64,000 nucleotides of DNA from Tatumella sp. JGM118 (GCF_018257515.1 NZ_JAERJR010000003.1:241243-305242); one strand, 5' to 3'. Shown: positions 18,683 to 27,681, counted from the first letter of the stretch. The notes: generated by a model not told the origin, from the sequence alone. Numbers and translations: made by a program.

Positions 18683-19648
18683 ATGCATTATCCTTTTATG
18701 CCCCGTTCACGTTTAACTTTGCTTACTGGTCTGCTGGGGATCTGGCTGACCCTGACCGGCAACTCGTACGCTAATACGGCAGAACCCACCCTGGTGATCG
18801 GCGACCAGGCCCGGATCTTACGAAGTCTGCTGGAAACCTCCGGAGTGTTACAGGGCATCCCCTACCATTTGCGCTGGGCTAACTTTCAGGGAGCGGCCCC
18901 GCTGTTTGAGGCCCAGCGGGCAGATGCGGTAGATACCTCCTACGCCGGAGACTTACCGGTCATTCAGGCCCTGGCGGGCGGAGTAAAACTGACCATTATT
19001 CTCACCGAAACAGGGACCGGAAAAGGCAATGCGATCATCGTGCCGGCTGACAGCCCCCTGAAAAGTATCCGTGATCTGAAAGGCCGGCAGGTCGTCGTCT
19101 CCTCGGCGGCAGGCAGCATTTCTCAAAATCTGCTCTACCTGGCACTGCAGCAGGCCGGGTTATCGCGGCAGGATGCGCCGATCCGTTTCGTACTGCCGAC
19201 CGATGCCAGCGCCGCCTTTAGCAGCGGGCAAATCGGGGCGTGGGCAACCTTTGACCCCTATCTCGCCGTGGCTGAAGAGAATGGTGCCCGAAAACTTACC
19301 GATGCCAGTCAGCTGACGCCCTCTTTTTCTTTCCTGACAGCCACCACCGCGTCACTGGACTCCCCTGCCAAACGTCAGGCGATCCGGGATTTTGCGCGCC
19401 GCGTTCTGCGGGCAAGAGTGTGGGCTATCCGCCATCCGGCGTTATATGCCCAAAGCTACGCTCAGCTGAGCCAGCTCCCCTACCGCACCGCGCAATTAAT
19501 CACCTCACGGGCGCCTTCCGGCTCGCGCAGTGTCAATGCCAGCGATATTGCCAGTCTGCAGGCCACCGCCGATCGCTTTTATGGTTACGGCATTCTCCCG
19601 GAAAAAGTGCATGTCAGTGAGCATGCCGCGCCGGATTTCCTCCGGTAA
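18683..19648 (+). CDS. SsuA-like ABC binding protein for aliphatic sulfonates
   Basis: 321 residues from the ATG at 18683 (AGGGA six bases upstream); a TTG five codons earlier is less likely. Sec signal peptide (about 1-30, ending SYANA). The type-2 periplasmic binding fold follows: LVIGDQA at the start of the mature protein, DTSYAGDLPVIQALAGG, RDLKGRQVVVSSAAGS and GAWATFDPYLA, all typical of SsuA-type proteins. Binds an organosulfur compound in the periplasm for ABC import. No permease is adjacent; it may share the permease/ATPase at 23244-25021. Downstream genes begin after a 148-bp gap with its own element B. Confidence 0.85.
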   Translation: MHYPFMPRSRLTLLTGLLGIWLTLTGNSYANTAEPTLVIGDQARILRSLLETSGVLQGIPYHLRWANFQGAAPLFEAQRADAVDTSYAGDLPVIQALAGGVKLTIILTETGTGKGNAIIVPADSPLKSIRDLKGRQVVVSSAAGSISQNLLYLALQQAGLSRQDAPIRFVLPTDASAAFSSGQIGAWATFDPYLAVAEENGARKLTDASQLTPSFSFLTATTASLDSPAKRQAIRDFARRVLRARVWAIRHPALYAQSYAQLSQLPYRTAQLITSRAPSGSRSVNASDIASLQATADRFYGYGILPEKVHVSEHAAPDFLR

Positions 19649-19677
19649 GAAGGTCTGGGGCCTGTTATATCAAATAA

Positions 19678-19707
19678 GCATAGTAACTAATGTTAAAAAT
19701 GAATTTT
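19678..19707 (+). promoter_or_regulatory. 30-bp element B, candidate LysR operator
   Basis: Second copy of the element at 18594-18623 (25/30 identical; core TTAAAAATGAATTTT at 19693-19707). It precedes the monooxygenase gene by 90 bp, with AT-rich sequence containing TATAAA (from 19733) between. This suggests a second promoter under the same regulator. Confidence 0.6.
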
Positions 19708-19796
19708 GATCATATTAACCGCCGTTTTACAGTATAAAAAATACGCGCCCCTGACAGGAGCGTGCCTGATATGACCATGACGCACGGGAACCCATT

Positions 19797-20894
19797 ATGA
19801 GCATTGAGTTTATCGGTATGATCAGCCATCGCCTGGCCTCAGAAACCCTCCCTCCCTCCGGTCCGGTATTTGATGCTGATTACATCACGCGTATTGCCAG
19901 GGCCCATGAAGCCGCAGGGTTTGACCGTCTGCTGGTCGCCCATGCCTCTGACCAGCCGGATGGCTTTCTGGTCGCCGCTCTCGCCGGCTTGTCGACGGAA
20001 AAAATTAAATTTCTGTTAGCTCATCGTCCCGGTTTTGTCTCGCCGACACTGGCTGCCCGCAAATTTGCCACCCTGCATCAGTTACTCAATCACCGTCTGG
20101 CGGTTCATATCATCAGCGGTGGCAGTGATGCCGAACAGCGCCGTGATGGTGATTATCTGGATCATGACCAGCGCTATGCCCGTTCAGAGGCTTTCCTGCA
20201 GGTGGTCCGTGATATCTGGACCAGTGATAAACCTCTCGATATCCGTAACGATTTTTATCAGGCAGAACAGGCCGTCTCGGCGATCCGTCCTCCGGCTGAG
20301 CACCCTGTGCCGGTATTTTTTGGGGGCTCCTCCGAAGCGGCTATCCGGGTCGCCGGTAAGCATGCGGATGTGTACGCCCTGTGGGGGGAGTCGCTGGCCG
20401 GGACACAAGAGACCATCGAACGTGTCCGTGCTGAAGCCGCACGCCATGGACGGACCGTCGGTTTCAGCGTGTCATTTCGTCCGATTATCGCCGATACGGA
20501 AGAGGCGGCCTGGGCAAAGGCCGATCACATCCTCGCGGTGGCGACCGAACGTCAGCGTCACAGCGGACCGCTGAAACGGGATAACAAACCCCAGAGTATC
20601 GGGGCACAACGGCTGCGGGCTATTGCGGAGTCGGGAAAGGTTGTCGACAAACGACTGTGGACAGGGATCGCCCGACTGGTCGGAGGGGGCCAGAACTCTA
20701 CGGCACTGGTCGGTACACCGGAGCAGGTTGCGGATGCCCTGCTCGACTACTACGACCTCGGTGTCCGTCACTTTCTTATCCGTGGTTTTGATCCCCTCAA
20801 CGATGCCGTTGATTACGGTAAGGCCTTAATACCGCTCACCCGGGAAAAAGTAGCCCGCCGTGAACAGGAGCAGGAGGTACGCCAACGTGCCTGA
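19797..20894 (+). CDS. SsuD-like FMNH2-dependent alkanesulfonate monooxygenase (LLM class)
   Basis: 365 residues, luciferase-like (beta/alpha)8 barrel. Motifs include FDRLLVAHASDQPDGFLVAALAG, FLLAHRPGFVSPTLAARKFATLHQL, HIISGGSD, LDHDQRYARSEAF and PVFFGGSSEAAIRVAGKHADVYALWGE, the same order as in SsuD (381 residues). It would use reduced flavin and O2 to release sulfite from sulfonates. Several substrate-site residues differ from E. coli SsuD, so the substrate may not be a simple alkanesulfonate. No SsuE-type flavin reductase is in the cluster. The stop overlaps the next gene by 8 nt. Confidence 0.85.
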   Translation: MSIEFIGMISHRLASETLPPSGPVFDADYITRIARAHEAAGFDRLLVAHASDQPDGFLVAALAGLSTEKIKFLLAHRPGFVSPTLAARKFATLHQLLNHRLAVHIISGGSDAEQRRDGDYLDHDQRYARSEAFLQVVRDIWTSDKPLDIRNDFYQAEQAVSAIRPPAEHPVPVFFGGSSEAAIRVAGKHADVYALWGESLAGTQETIERVRAEAARHGRTVGFSVSFRPIIADTEEAAWAKADHILAVATERQRHSGPLKRDNKPQSIGAQRLRAIAESGKVVDKRLWTGIARLVGGGQNSTALVGTPEQVADALLDYYDLGVRHFLIRGFDPLNDAVDYGKALIPLTREKVARREQEQEVRQRA

Positions 20895-22068
20895 GGTTAA
20901 TCAGCAGAGTGCGCCACAGATCAACGGGCATCCACCTGGCGTTATCCCCGCCGCGGCCATCACGCAGGCGATGGCTGAAAACGCAGAGCAGACCGACAGG
21001 ACGGGGGCTTTCCCGCATCAGAATCTGGCATGGTTACGTCAGCAAGGGCTGCTGTCACTGGCGACGGCCTCGCATTATGGCGGTGGCGGTGCTTCATTGC
21101 CGGCCCTGCAGGCGGTGATCCGTGCGATTGCCCTGGCTGAGCCTTCAACCGCGCTGATTGTCTGCATGCATTACCTGCACCATTTACGTCTGCGTCAGCC
21201 CGCAAACTGGCCTGCCAGCCTGGTCCGTCAGGTGAGTGAAACCGCCGTGACGGAGGGGGCATTGATCAACAGCCTGCGGGTCGAACCGGAACTCGGATCT
21301 CCGGCACGCGGGGGACTGCCGCAGACCCTGGCCAGACGGACGGCCACCGGCTGGGTCCTGAATGGCCATAAATTATACACCACCGGTATTGAAGGCCTGC
21401 ACTGGCTGGCGGTATGGGCCCGCAGTGACGATGAGCCTCCGCTGGTCGGAAGCTGGCTGGTGCCAAAATCGGCCCCCGGCATCCGCATTATTCCCAGCTG
21501 GGATCACCTGGGGATGCGCGGCACGGGCAGCCATGAAGTGATCCTGAAGGAGGTCACTGTGCCACTCAGCTATGCCGCCGCCGTCAGCCCGTTGGGCCAT
21601 CAGCCACCTGCCGATGACCGGGCGGCAGCGCTCTCAGCGAATGCCAATACTGCGCTGCTGGCGGCCATTTACGACGGAATAGCCCGTGCCGCTACCGACT
21701 GGCTGACCGGGTGGCTGCAACAACGCATTCCGGCGGGGACCGGAAAACCCCTGGCGACGCTGCCGCGGATTCAGGAACAGACCGGACAGATGGAATCGCT
21801 GTTACTGGTGAACAGCACGCTGCTGGAACGGGCGGCGGCGGAAGGCTTCACCACGGTCGGGGCCGGGCTGGCTAAAAACACTATCACAGATAATGCGATC
21901 ACGGTTGTCGACCTGGCGCTCAGGTTATCAGGAAATTACGGGCTGACGAGACGTAACCCGCTGGAACGACATTACCGGAACGTTTTATGTGGCCGGGTAC
22001 ATACGCCGCAACAGGACAGTGCCTGGCTAAGTGCCGGCCGGCAACGGCTGGAGGCAGGTCTGCCCTGA
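20887..22068 (+). CDS. acyl-CoA dehydrogenase-fold monooxygenase (DszC/SfnB-like)
   Basis: 393 residues from a GTG at 20887 with AGGAGG nine bases upstream, overlapping the previous stop (GTGCCTGA). Acyl-CoA dehydrogenase fold: N-terminal helices, LSLATASHYGGGGASLPALQAVIRAIALAEPSTAL, NGHKLYTTGIEGLHWLAVWA in the beta domain, MRGTGSHEVILKEVTVP, C-terminal helical domain ending LERHYRNVLCGRVHTPQQDSAW. DszC, SfnB and related flavoenzymes oxidise organosulfur compounds with reduced flavin rather than dehydrogenate acyl-CoA; the sulfur context favours that role. The substrate cannot be assigned. Confidence 0.8.
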   Translation: MPEVNQQSAPQINGHPPGVIPAAAITQAMAENAEQTDRTGAFPHQNLAWLRQQGLLSLATASHYGGGGASLPALQAVIRAIALAEPSTALIVCMHYLHHLRLRQPANWPASLVRQVSETAVTEGALINSLRVEPELGSPARGGLPQTLARRTATGWVLNGHKLYTTGIEGLHWLAVWARSDDEPPLVGSWLVPKSAPGIRIIPSWDHLGMRGTGSHEVILKEVTVPLSYAAAVSPLGHQPPADDRAAALSANANTALLAAIYDGIARAATDWLTGWLQQRIPAGTGKPLATLPRIQEQTGQMESLLLVNSTLLERAAAEGFTTVGAGLAKNTITDNAITVVDLALRLSGNYGLTRRNPLERHYRNVLCGRVHTPQQDSAWLSAGRQRLEAGLP

Positions 22069-22171
22069 CCCTCTCTGCCGCCACTCCCGGCCGGATGATC
22101 AGGGCCGGACAAATACTTTTGTGACTCACTCTTTCTCCCCGGACAGGGGAATGATGAAAAGGAACTGACTT

Positions 22172-23263
22172 ATGCGCTCTTCCGTATTCTCCCGCAGACG
22201 TTTTCTGACGCTCGGCTCCGGTGTGGCTGCGACCTCGCTGCTTGGCGGTTTCTCCGCCCCGTTATGGGCAGACAGTGCCGGTGCCATGCCAGGTATGGCA
22301 GACAGGATACAAACGGCCGATAATACGCCCGGCGGACAGACCGATACCTCATCACTGCGGCTGGCCGAACCCTTTAAACTGAAGCTGGCCATCAATCAGA
22401 GCGCTATCTGTATCGCGCCGGTTACCGTCGCTCAGCAACAGAATCTGTTCAGTAAATATAATCTGGATGTTGAATTCGTTAATTTTGGTAATTCGACCGA
22501 TGTTCTGCTGCAGGCGATTGCGACCGGTAAAGCCGATGCCGGTATTGGCATGGCGTTACGCTGGCTTAAAGCTCTGGAGCAGGGGTTTGATGTCAAACTG
22601 ACCGCCGGCACCCACGGCGGTTGCCTGAGCCTGATCACCGCCAATCATTCGCCGTATACCTCGCTGGCAAGCCTGAAAGGTAAGGCTATCGGCGTTACCG
22701 ATATGGCCGGGCCGGATAAGAATTTCTTTGCCATTTTACTGAACAATCACGGTATCGATCCCATTACAGAGGTCGAATGGAAAGTCTATCCTGCAGACCT
22801 GATGAGCCAGGCCCTGGATAAAGGCGAGATAGCCGCCATCAGTGGCAGTGAACCTTTCAGTACCCGGTTACTGGATACCGGAAAATATCATCTGCTGGCC
22901 AGTAATATGAGCGGTGAATACGCGCATCTGAGCTGCTGCGTTATTGGTGTCAGCGGTGCCCTGGTGAGGAAACATAAACCGGCAGCGGCGGCACTCACCC
23001 AGGCGTTGCTGGATGCTCATAGCTTTGCAGCCACAAATCCTCAAAAAGTGGGCACGGAATTCATGGCGCATGCCCTGAATACGACTCCGCAGGAAGTATC
23101 CGCGATTTTAATGAGTCAGGCCCATAGCCACCACGCGGTCGGCCAGGCCTTTGTGAACGAAATGACCCAATACGTCACCGATCTGCAGCGGGTACAGGTG
23201 ATCAGTGCGTCAGTCAATCCTCATCAGTTTGCGGAGAGTATCTATGCAAATGTCTTCGCCTGA
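22172..23263 (+). CDS. Tat-exported NrtA/SsuA-type ABC binding protein
   Basis: 363 residues. Twin-arginine signal SRRRFLTLGSGVAATSLLGG (about 7-26), a hydrophilic Met/Gly stretch, then the binding fold beginning LKLAINQSAICIAPVTVAQQQNLF and ending in a helical C-terminal region. Belongs to the NMT1/NrtA-CmpA-SsuA group that binds nitrate, bicarbonate, taurine or sulfonates. Directly upstream of its permease and ATPase, with a 20-nt overlap into the permease, so this is the cognate binding protein. Tat export suggests cofactor- or metal-bound folding before export, which is unusual for an organosulfur binder. Confidence 0.85.
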   Translation: MRSSVFSRRRFLTLGSGVAATSLLGGFSAPLWADSAGAMPGMADRIQTADNTPGGQTDTSSLRLAEPFKLKLAINQSAICIAPVTVAQQQNLFSKYNLDVEFVNFGNSTDVLLQAIATGKADAGIGMALRWLKALEQGFDVKLTAGTHGGCLSLITANHSPYTSLASLKGKAIGVTDMAGPDKNFFAILLNNHGIDPITEVEWKVYPADLMSQALDKGEIAAISGSEPFSTRLLDTGKYHLLASNMSGEYAHLSCCVIGVSGALVRKHKPAAAALTQALLDAHSFAATNPQKVGTEFMAHALNTTPQEVSAILMSQAHSHHAVGQAFVNEMTQYVTDLQRVQVISASVNPHQFAESIYANVFA

Positions 23264-24242
23264 GGCGGTGTTCGACAGGCCCGCACGGCTATTGCCGCCG
23301 CTGTGGACACAGGGGGTCATAGCCGCCGGTGCCTGGCTCGCTTCGGCCGCCATCACACAATACTGGCCGGACGGCAGCAGGCTGTGGCCCTATTCTCAAC
23401 TCTGGGCAGAATGTCATGCCGGCATTGCCCTGCTGTTACTGATCCTGTCGCTCACATTTCGCCAGTGGTCGTTGCATCTCCCGCGTCTGAAATACGCAGG
23501 TGCCTGGCTGATTGCCTTACCGGTATTACTCAGTGTCTGGCAGCTGTTAACCGCGAAGTTGCTGATCCTGCCGGTCCCTTTTTTTGCTCCGCCACAGGCG
23601 TTGATCCAGGTCTTTCACGATGACTGGCCACGGCTGTTCGACAGTCTTTATCACTCATTGTCGTTATTACTGAGTGGGGTGGTGCTGGGAACCCTGGCCG
23701 GATTTATTGCGGGCCTCGCTATCGGCTGGTCTCCACGGGTTGGCTACTGGATGCATCCCTTACTGCGTATTCTGGGGCCGTTACCGGCGACCGCCCTGTT
23801 ACCGCTGTGCTTTTTTCTGTTCCCGACCAGTCACGATGCCAGCGTGTTTCTGATTGCCCTGGCCACCTGGTTTCCGGTCACGGTGCTGACCTGGTCCGGC
23901 GTCGCGGCTATCGATACCTCCTGGTATGACGTGGCAAGAACACTGGGCGGAAACTCCCGCTTTCTCATCTTACGCGTGGCTATTCCTGCGGCGTTGCCCA
24001 GTGTGTTTGTCGGTTTATTTATGGGGCTGGGGGCGTCGTTCTCAGTACTGATTGTGGCCGAAATGGTCGGCGTTAAATCGGGAATTGGCTTCTACCTGCA
24101 GTGGGCCCAGGGCTGGGCGGCCTATCCCAATATGTATGCAGCCTTACTGCTGATGGCCCTGCTCTGCTCCGGGTTGATAAGCCTGCTGTTTTTAGTCAGA
24201 AACCGGGTGTTACGCTGGCAAAAAGGAACGATGAAATGGTAA
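23244..24242 (+). CDS. ABC permease (SsuC/TauC family) with extra N-terminal helices
   Basis: 332 residues from the ATG at 23244 (GGAG seven bases upstream). The C-terminal two thirds is a BPD_transp_1 domain with the EAA loop as DVARTLGGNSRFLILRVAIPAALPSVFVGL. About 80 residues with two additional membrane segments precede it, absent from SsuC and TauC. Overlaps the binding-protein gene upstream and the ATPase gene downstream, indicating translational coupling. Inner membrane. Confidence 0.88.
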   Translation: MQMSSPEAVFDRPARLLPPLWTQGVIAAGAWLASAAITQYWPDGSRLWPYSQLWAECHAGIALLLLILSLTFRQWSLHLPRLKYAGAWLIALPVLLSVWQLLTAKLLILPVPFFAPPQALIQVFHDDWPRLFDSLYHSLSLLLSGVVLGTLAGFIAGLAIGWSPRVGYWMHPLLRILGPLPATALLPLCFFLFPTSHDASVFLIALATWFPVTVLTWSGVAAIDTSWYDVARTLGGNSRFLILRVAIPAALPSVFVGLFMGLGASFSVLIVAEMVGVKSGIGFYLQWAQGWAAYPNMYAALLLMALLCSGLISLLFLVRNRVLRWQKGTMKW

Positions 24243-25021
24243 ATGCGGCACAAAACATAGCGGATGCTGACGGGCTGGCCATTCGCCTGAAGAATATCAG
24301 TCACCGTTTCACTCTGAAAGATAAGCAGTTGCCGGTACTGGACAATGTCAGCCTGCAAATAGCGCCGGGCGAGAGTGTGGCCTTGCTGGGTCCGTCGGGT
24401 TGCGGTAAATCGACGCTGTTACGTCTGCTGGCCGGTCTGGAGCCCTTACAGGCGGGGCAACTGCTGGCTGACGGGCAACCGGTAACCGCCCCGGGGCCGG
24501 ACAGGATCCTGGTCTTTCAGGACCCGACACTCTATCCCTGGCTGACGGTCAGACAGAATGTCTTACTGGGGCCGCAGGCCAGGGGACTGAAAGGGTTAGG
24601 CCCTCAGGCAGATCGGTTAATTTCACGCATCGGCTTACAGGAGTTTGCTCAGGCCTGGCCGGCACAGTTATCCGGCGGAATGGCACAGCGCGCCGCGCTG
24701 GCCAGAGCACTGCTGAATGAACCGCGCCTGTTACTGCTGGACGAACCGCTGGGTAAACTCGACTCGCTGACCCGTATCCGGATGCAGAGTGAGCTGATTA
24801 CCTTGTGGCAAAGTCAGGGATATACCAGCGTACTGGTGACCCACGATATTGAAGAGGCGTTATTACTGAGTCACCGCGTCGTGGTGTTCTCCCCCCGGCC
24901 TGCCCGGATCCTGGCGGAATTCCATAATCCCGCCCCTTTCCCGCGCCATCGCGATTCCCCCTTGCTGGTGAAACAACGGCAGGAGATCCTGGCCCTGCTC
25001 GGCCAGGGAACAGACTGGTAA
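24236..25021 (+). CDS. ABC ATPase (SsuB/TauB family)
   Basis: 261 residues from the ATG at 24236 (AGGA eight bases upstream; overlaps the permease stop). All nucleotide-binding motifs are present: Walker A GPSGCGKST, Q-loop VFQDPTLYPWLTV, signature LSGGMAQR, Walker B LLLLDEPLGKLD, H-loop VTHDIEEAL. Drives the importer with the permease at 23244 and the Tat-exported binding protein. Confidence 0.92.
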   Translation: MVNAAQNIADADGLAIRLKNISHRFTLKDKQLPVLDNVSLQIAPGESVALLGPSGCGKSTLLRLLAGLEPLQAGQLLADGQPVTAPGPDRILVFQDPTLYPWLTVRQNVLLGPQARGLKGLGPQADRLISRIGLQEFAQAWPAQLSGGMAQRAALARALLNEPRLLLLDEPLGKLDSLTRIRMQSELITLWQSQGYTSVLVTHDIEEALLLSHRVVVFSPRPARILAEFHNPAPFPRHRDSPLLVKQRQEILALLGQGTDW

Positions 25022-25042
25022 CCCTGAAAAACAGGAGTTGTA

Positions 25043-25825
25043 ATGAGTACAGAAATATTAGTCCGCCCAGCGCCTGGCCAGCATAGTCGCTGGTCTGCAG
25101 AAGAAGCACGTATTCGCCGCGATCTGTCCCTGGCCTACCGCCTGGCAGCAAAGCTGAAATTCACCGACCACATTTATACCCATTTCTCTGCCAGGGTGCC
25201 GGGCGAGGAGGAACACTTCCTGATTAATCCCTACGGGCTGCTGTTTGAGGAGATCACCCCGGAAAACCTGACCAAAATCGATGTGGACGGTCATATTATC
25301 GATGACCCGACCGGGCTTGGGATCAATCAGGCAGGATATGTGATCCACAGTGCTATTCACCGGGCAAGACCGGACCTGAAAGTGATCCTGCATACCCATA
25401 CCCGGGACGGTGCCGCCGTTTCCGCTCAGCGGGACGGTTTATTGCCGCTGTCCCAGCATGCGCTCAGTTTCTATTCCCGCATCACTTATCACGATTACGA
25501 AGGGGTCGCCCTGGACCTGGATGAACAGCAGCGACTGGTTCGTGACTTAGGGGAGAGCGATGTGATGATCCTGCGTAATCACGGGCTGCTGGCGGCCGGT
25601 AAGAATATCGCTCAGGCTTTCCGTCATCTGCATGTCCTTGAGCGGGCCTGTAATATCCAGATAGCCGCTCTGGCCGGGGGACGGGATAATATTCTGCCGG
25701 CGCCGCGACAGGCAATAGAAAAAGTCCGGGAGCAGTCTGCACGGTTCAGCGACGGCAATGATCCGGTCACTCAGAAGCACTGGGACGCACTGGTACGTTG
25801 GTTAGAGGCGGACGATCGCCACTGA
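25043..25825 (+). CDS. class II aldolase/adducin-family protein
   Basis: 260 residues. Class II aldolase fold with zinc ligands in HTHTRDG (about 117-123) and a later His in RNHGLLAAGK (about 175-184); N-terminal LAYRLAAKLKFTDHIYTHFSARVPG and INPYGLLFEEIT are family motifs. Usual substrates are sugar phosphates, but this subgroup (with similar proteins in sulfur and nitrate ABC clusters) has no settled activity. Twenty-one bases after the ATPase gene, same operon. A role in handling the carbon skeleton left after desulfonation is a guess from context. Confidence 0.8.
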   Translation: MSTEILVRPAPGQHSRWSAEEARIRRDLSLAYRLAAKLKFTDHIYTHFSARVPGEEEHFLINPYGLLFEEITPENLTKIDVDGHIIDDPTGLGINQAGYVIHSAIHRARPDLKVILHTHTRDGAAVSAQRDGLLPLSQHALSFYSRITYHDYEGVALDLDEQQRLVRDLGESDVMILRNHGLLAAGKNIAQAFRHLHVLERACNIQIAALAGGRDNILPAPRQAIEKVREQSARFSDGNDPVTQKHWDALVRWLEADDRH

Positions 25826-25843
25826 GATACCGCGCCCCCGTTT

Positions 25844-25884
25844 CACGGCCACCACGGGCAACAGGGGTGCTGTGGTGGCTCCGT
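25844..25884. terminator. hairpin between the aldolase gene and cybC
   Basis: CACGGCCACCAC pairs with GTGGTGGCTCCGTG, with a 2-nt bulge. Located between convergent genes; no U-run. Probably the operon's transcript end. Confidence 0.45.
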
Positions 25885-25886
25885 GA

Positions 25887-26273
25887 TTAGCGGAACTTGC
25901 GGTGGTTCTGATTGCGGATATCAATCAGCTTTTTAGCCGCGGCTTTGGCTTCCGGTAATTTATTTTTCACCGCCAGTGCATCCACAACATTAATTTGTGC
26001 AATCAACTGATCAATGCCGGCACGGTAGGCCTTCATATTTTCGCTGTCAGCGGCCTGACCCTGCAAAGTATACGGGGTACCTGTTCTGGCATCTTCTGCG
26101 GCATGACGCATTTTTTCCAGCGACTGATGCATCTCCTGAGCATTACCGGCGTTCTGTACGGTGACCAGTTCAGAACCCAGAATGTCCATGTCCTGCTCGA
26201 GGGGCAGCGCATTGGCGATGAGCGGGAAGCATATTAATGATGCGGTGAGAACCACCACTGAAGACAGACGCAT
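25887..26273 (-). CDS. cybC: cytochrome b562
   Basis: 128 residues, the E. coli length. Signal peptide (about 1-22, ending IANA), then a four-helix bundle. The heme ligands are recognisable: Met in LEQDMDIL near the mature N-terminus and His in NQNHRKFR at the end. Periplasmic soluble electron carrier of unsettled role. Next to pmbA as in E. coli. A GGGGCCGC-GATA-GCGGCCCC hairpin (26295-26314) lies in its leader, close upstream of the ribosome site. Confidence 0.92.
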   Translation of the reverse strand: MRLSSVVVLTASLICFPLIANALPLEQDMDILGSELVTVQNAGNAQEMHQSLEKMRHAAEDARTGTPYTLQGQAADSENMKAYRAGIDQLIAQINVVDALAVKNKLPEAKAAAKKLIDIRNQNHRKFR

Positions 26274-26294
26274 TGCTCACTCCTTACGGTAAAC

Positions 26295-26314
26295 GGGGCC
26301 GCGATAGCGGCCCC
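26295..26314. terminator. 8-bp GC-rich hairpin between pmbA and cybC
   Basis: GGGGCCGC-GATA-GCGGCCCC. T-rich sequence follows only on the plus strand, whereas both flanking genes are on the minus strand, so its role as pmbA terminator is uncertain; it could also limit cybC leader read-through. Confidence 0.35.
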
Positions 26315-26340
26315 TTTCTTATATTATTTTACTGTCGGGT

Positions 26341-27681
26341 CTACTGACCGGCAATTTTCATTTCCGGTAACAGAACGGAACCACACTGAATATTACTGCG
26401 GGTTTCGATATCATCACCCACGGTGACGATATTCTTCCACATATCCTGCAGATTTCCGGCAATGGTGATTTCACTGACCGGATACTGGATTTCGCCATTT
26501 TCTACCCAGAAGCCGGAAGCGCCACGGGAGTAGTCTCCGGTCATGGCACTGACCCCTTGCCCCATCAGTTCAGTCACCACCAGCCCGGTGCCCATCTGTT
26601 TCAGTAGCTGGTCAAAGGTATGTCCCTGACCGGCGATACGCCAGTTATGGATGCCACCGGCATGTCCTGTGCTGTGCAGCCCCAGTTTCCTGGCCGAATA
26701 ACTGGTCAGCAGCCATTGCTGTAAGACACCGTGATCAATAATCGTCCGGTCGCGGGTCGTGACACCTTCACTGTCAAACGGCGTGGAAGCCACGCCTTTC
26801 AGTACGTGCGGTCGTTCTTCAATCGTCAGCCAGTGCGGAAAAATTTCTTTCCCCAGCGAGTCGAGCAGGAAAGTGGATTTGCGGTAGACACTGCCGCCAC
26901 TGATCGCTCCCACCAGATGACCAAATAATCCTGTCGCCACTTCGGAGGCAAAGATCACCGGCGCTTTCATGGTCGCCAGTTTACGCGGGGCCAGGCGGGC
27001 CAGTGTACGGCGCGCGCACTCTTCGCCGACCCATTGCGCAGATTTCAAATCGGCAAAGTCACGGGCCGCGGTGTAGGCATAGTTACGTTCCATATGCCCG
27101 TCCTGCTCCGCAATTACGCTGCCGGAAATGCCGTGACGGCTGCTGCAATAGCTGTTCAGCAGACCGTGGCTGTTACCGAATACGCGAATACTGGCATGGG
27201 TGTTAAAACTGCCACCTTCGGTATTCACAATGCGTTTATCCGCCTGTAAGGCGCTCTGCTCGGCTTCTGCCGCCAGTTCAATCGCACGGTCAACCCCGAT
27301 GTCCAGCGGGTGGAACAGGTCCAGATCGGGCGGATTCCAGGCCAGCAGATCTTTTTCTGCGACACCGGCATAAGGGTCCGGTGAGGTATAACGTGCAATA
27401 TCTACCGCTGCCTGCACCGTCCGCTGAATAGCTTCCGGGCTAAGGTCAGTCGAAGAAGCGCTGCCTTTACGCTGTTGCAGGTAAACGGTGATCCCTAACG
27501 CACCATCGCTATTGAATTCAACATTTTCCACCTCGCCATAGCGGGTACTGACGCTGAGTCCCGTCGTTTTACTTACTGCGACTTCCGCGCCATCGGTGGT
27601 GGCTTTCGCCAGTTCAAGCGCGTGAGAAACTGCCTGTTCCAGTACTTTACGTTGTTCTGCAACCTGAGTTGATACGTTCAT
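26341..27681 (-). CDS. pmbA: TldE/PmbA metalloprotease subunit
   Basis: 446 residues (E. coli PmbA 450). Forms the TldD-TldE protease that matures microcin B17 and degrades unfolded peptides such as CcdA; TldE lacks the HExxxH site, which sits in TldD. Typical segments: [33 protein letters not shown] near the N-terminus, [10 protein letters not shown] and the closing [22 protein letters not shown]. Divergent from darP. TldD itself is not in the window. Confidence 0.95.
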   Translation of the reverse strand: MNVSTQVAEQRKVLEQAVSHALELAKATTDGAEVAVSKTTGLSVSTRYGEVENVEFNSDGALGITVYLQQRKGSASSTDLSPEAIQRTVQAAVDIARYTSPDPYAGVAEKDLLAWNPPDLDLFHPLDIGVDRAIELAAEAEQSALQADKRIVNTEGGSFNTHASIRVFGNSHGLLNSYCSSRHGISGSVIAEQDGHMERNYAYTAARDFADLKSAQWVGEECARRTLARLAPRKLATMKAPVIFASEVATGLFGHLVGAISGGSVYRKSTFLLDSLGKEIFPHWLTIEERPHVLKGVASTPFDSEGVTTRDRTIIDHGVLQQWLLTSYSARKLGLHSTGHAGGIHNWRIAGQGHTFDQLLKQMGTGLVVTELMGQGVSAMTGDYSRGASGFWVENGEIQYPVSEITIAGNLQDMWKNIVTVGDDIETRSNIQCGSVLLPEMKIAGQ

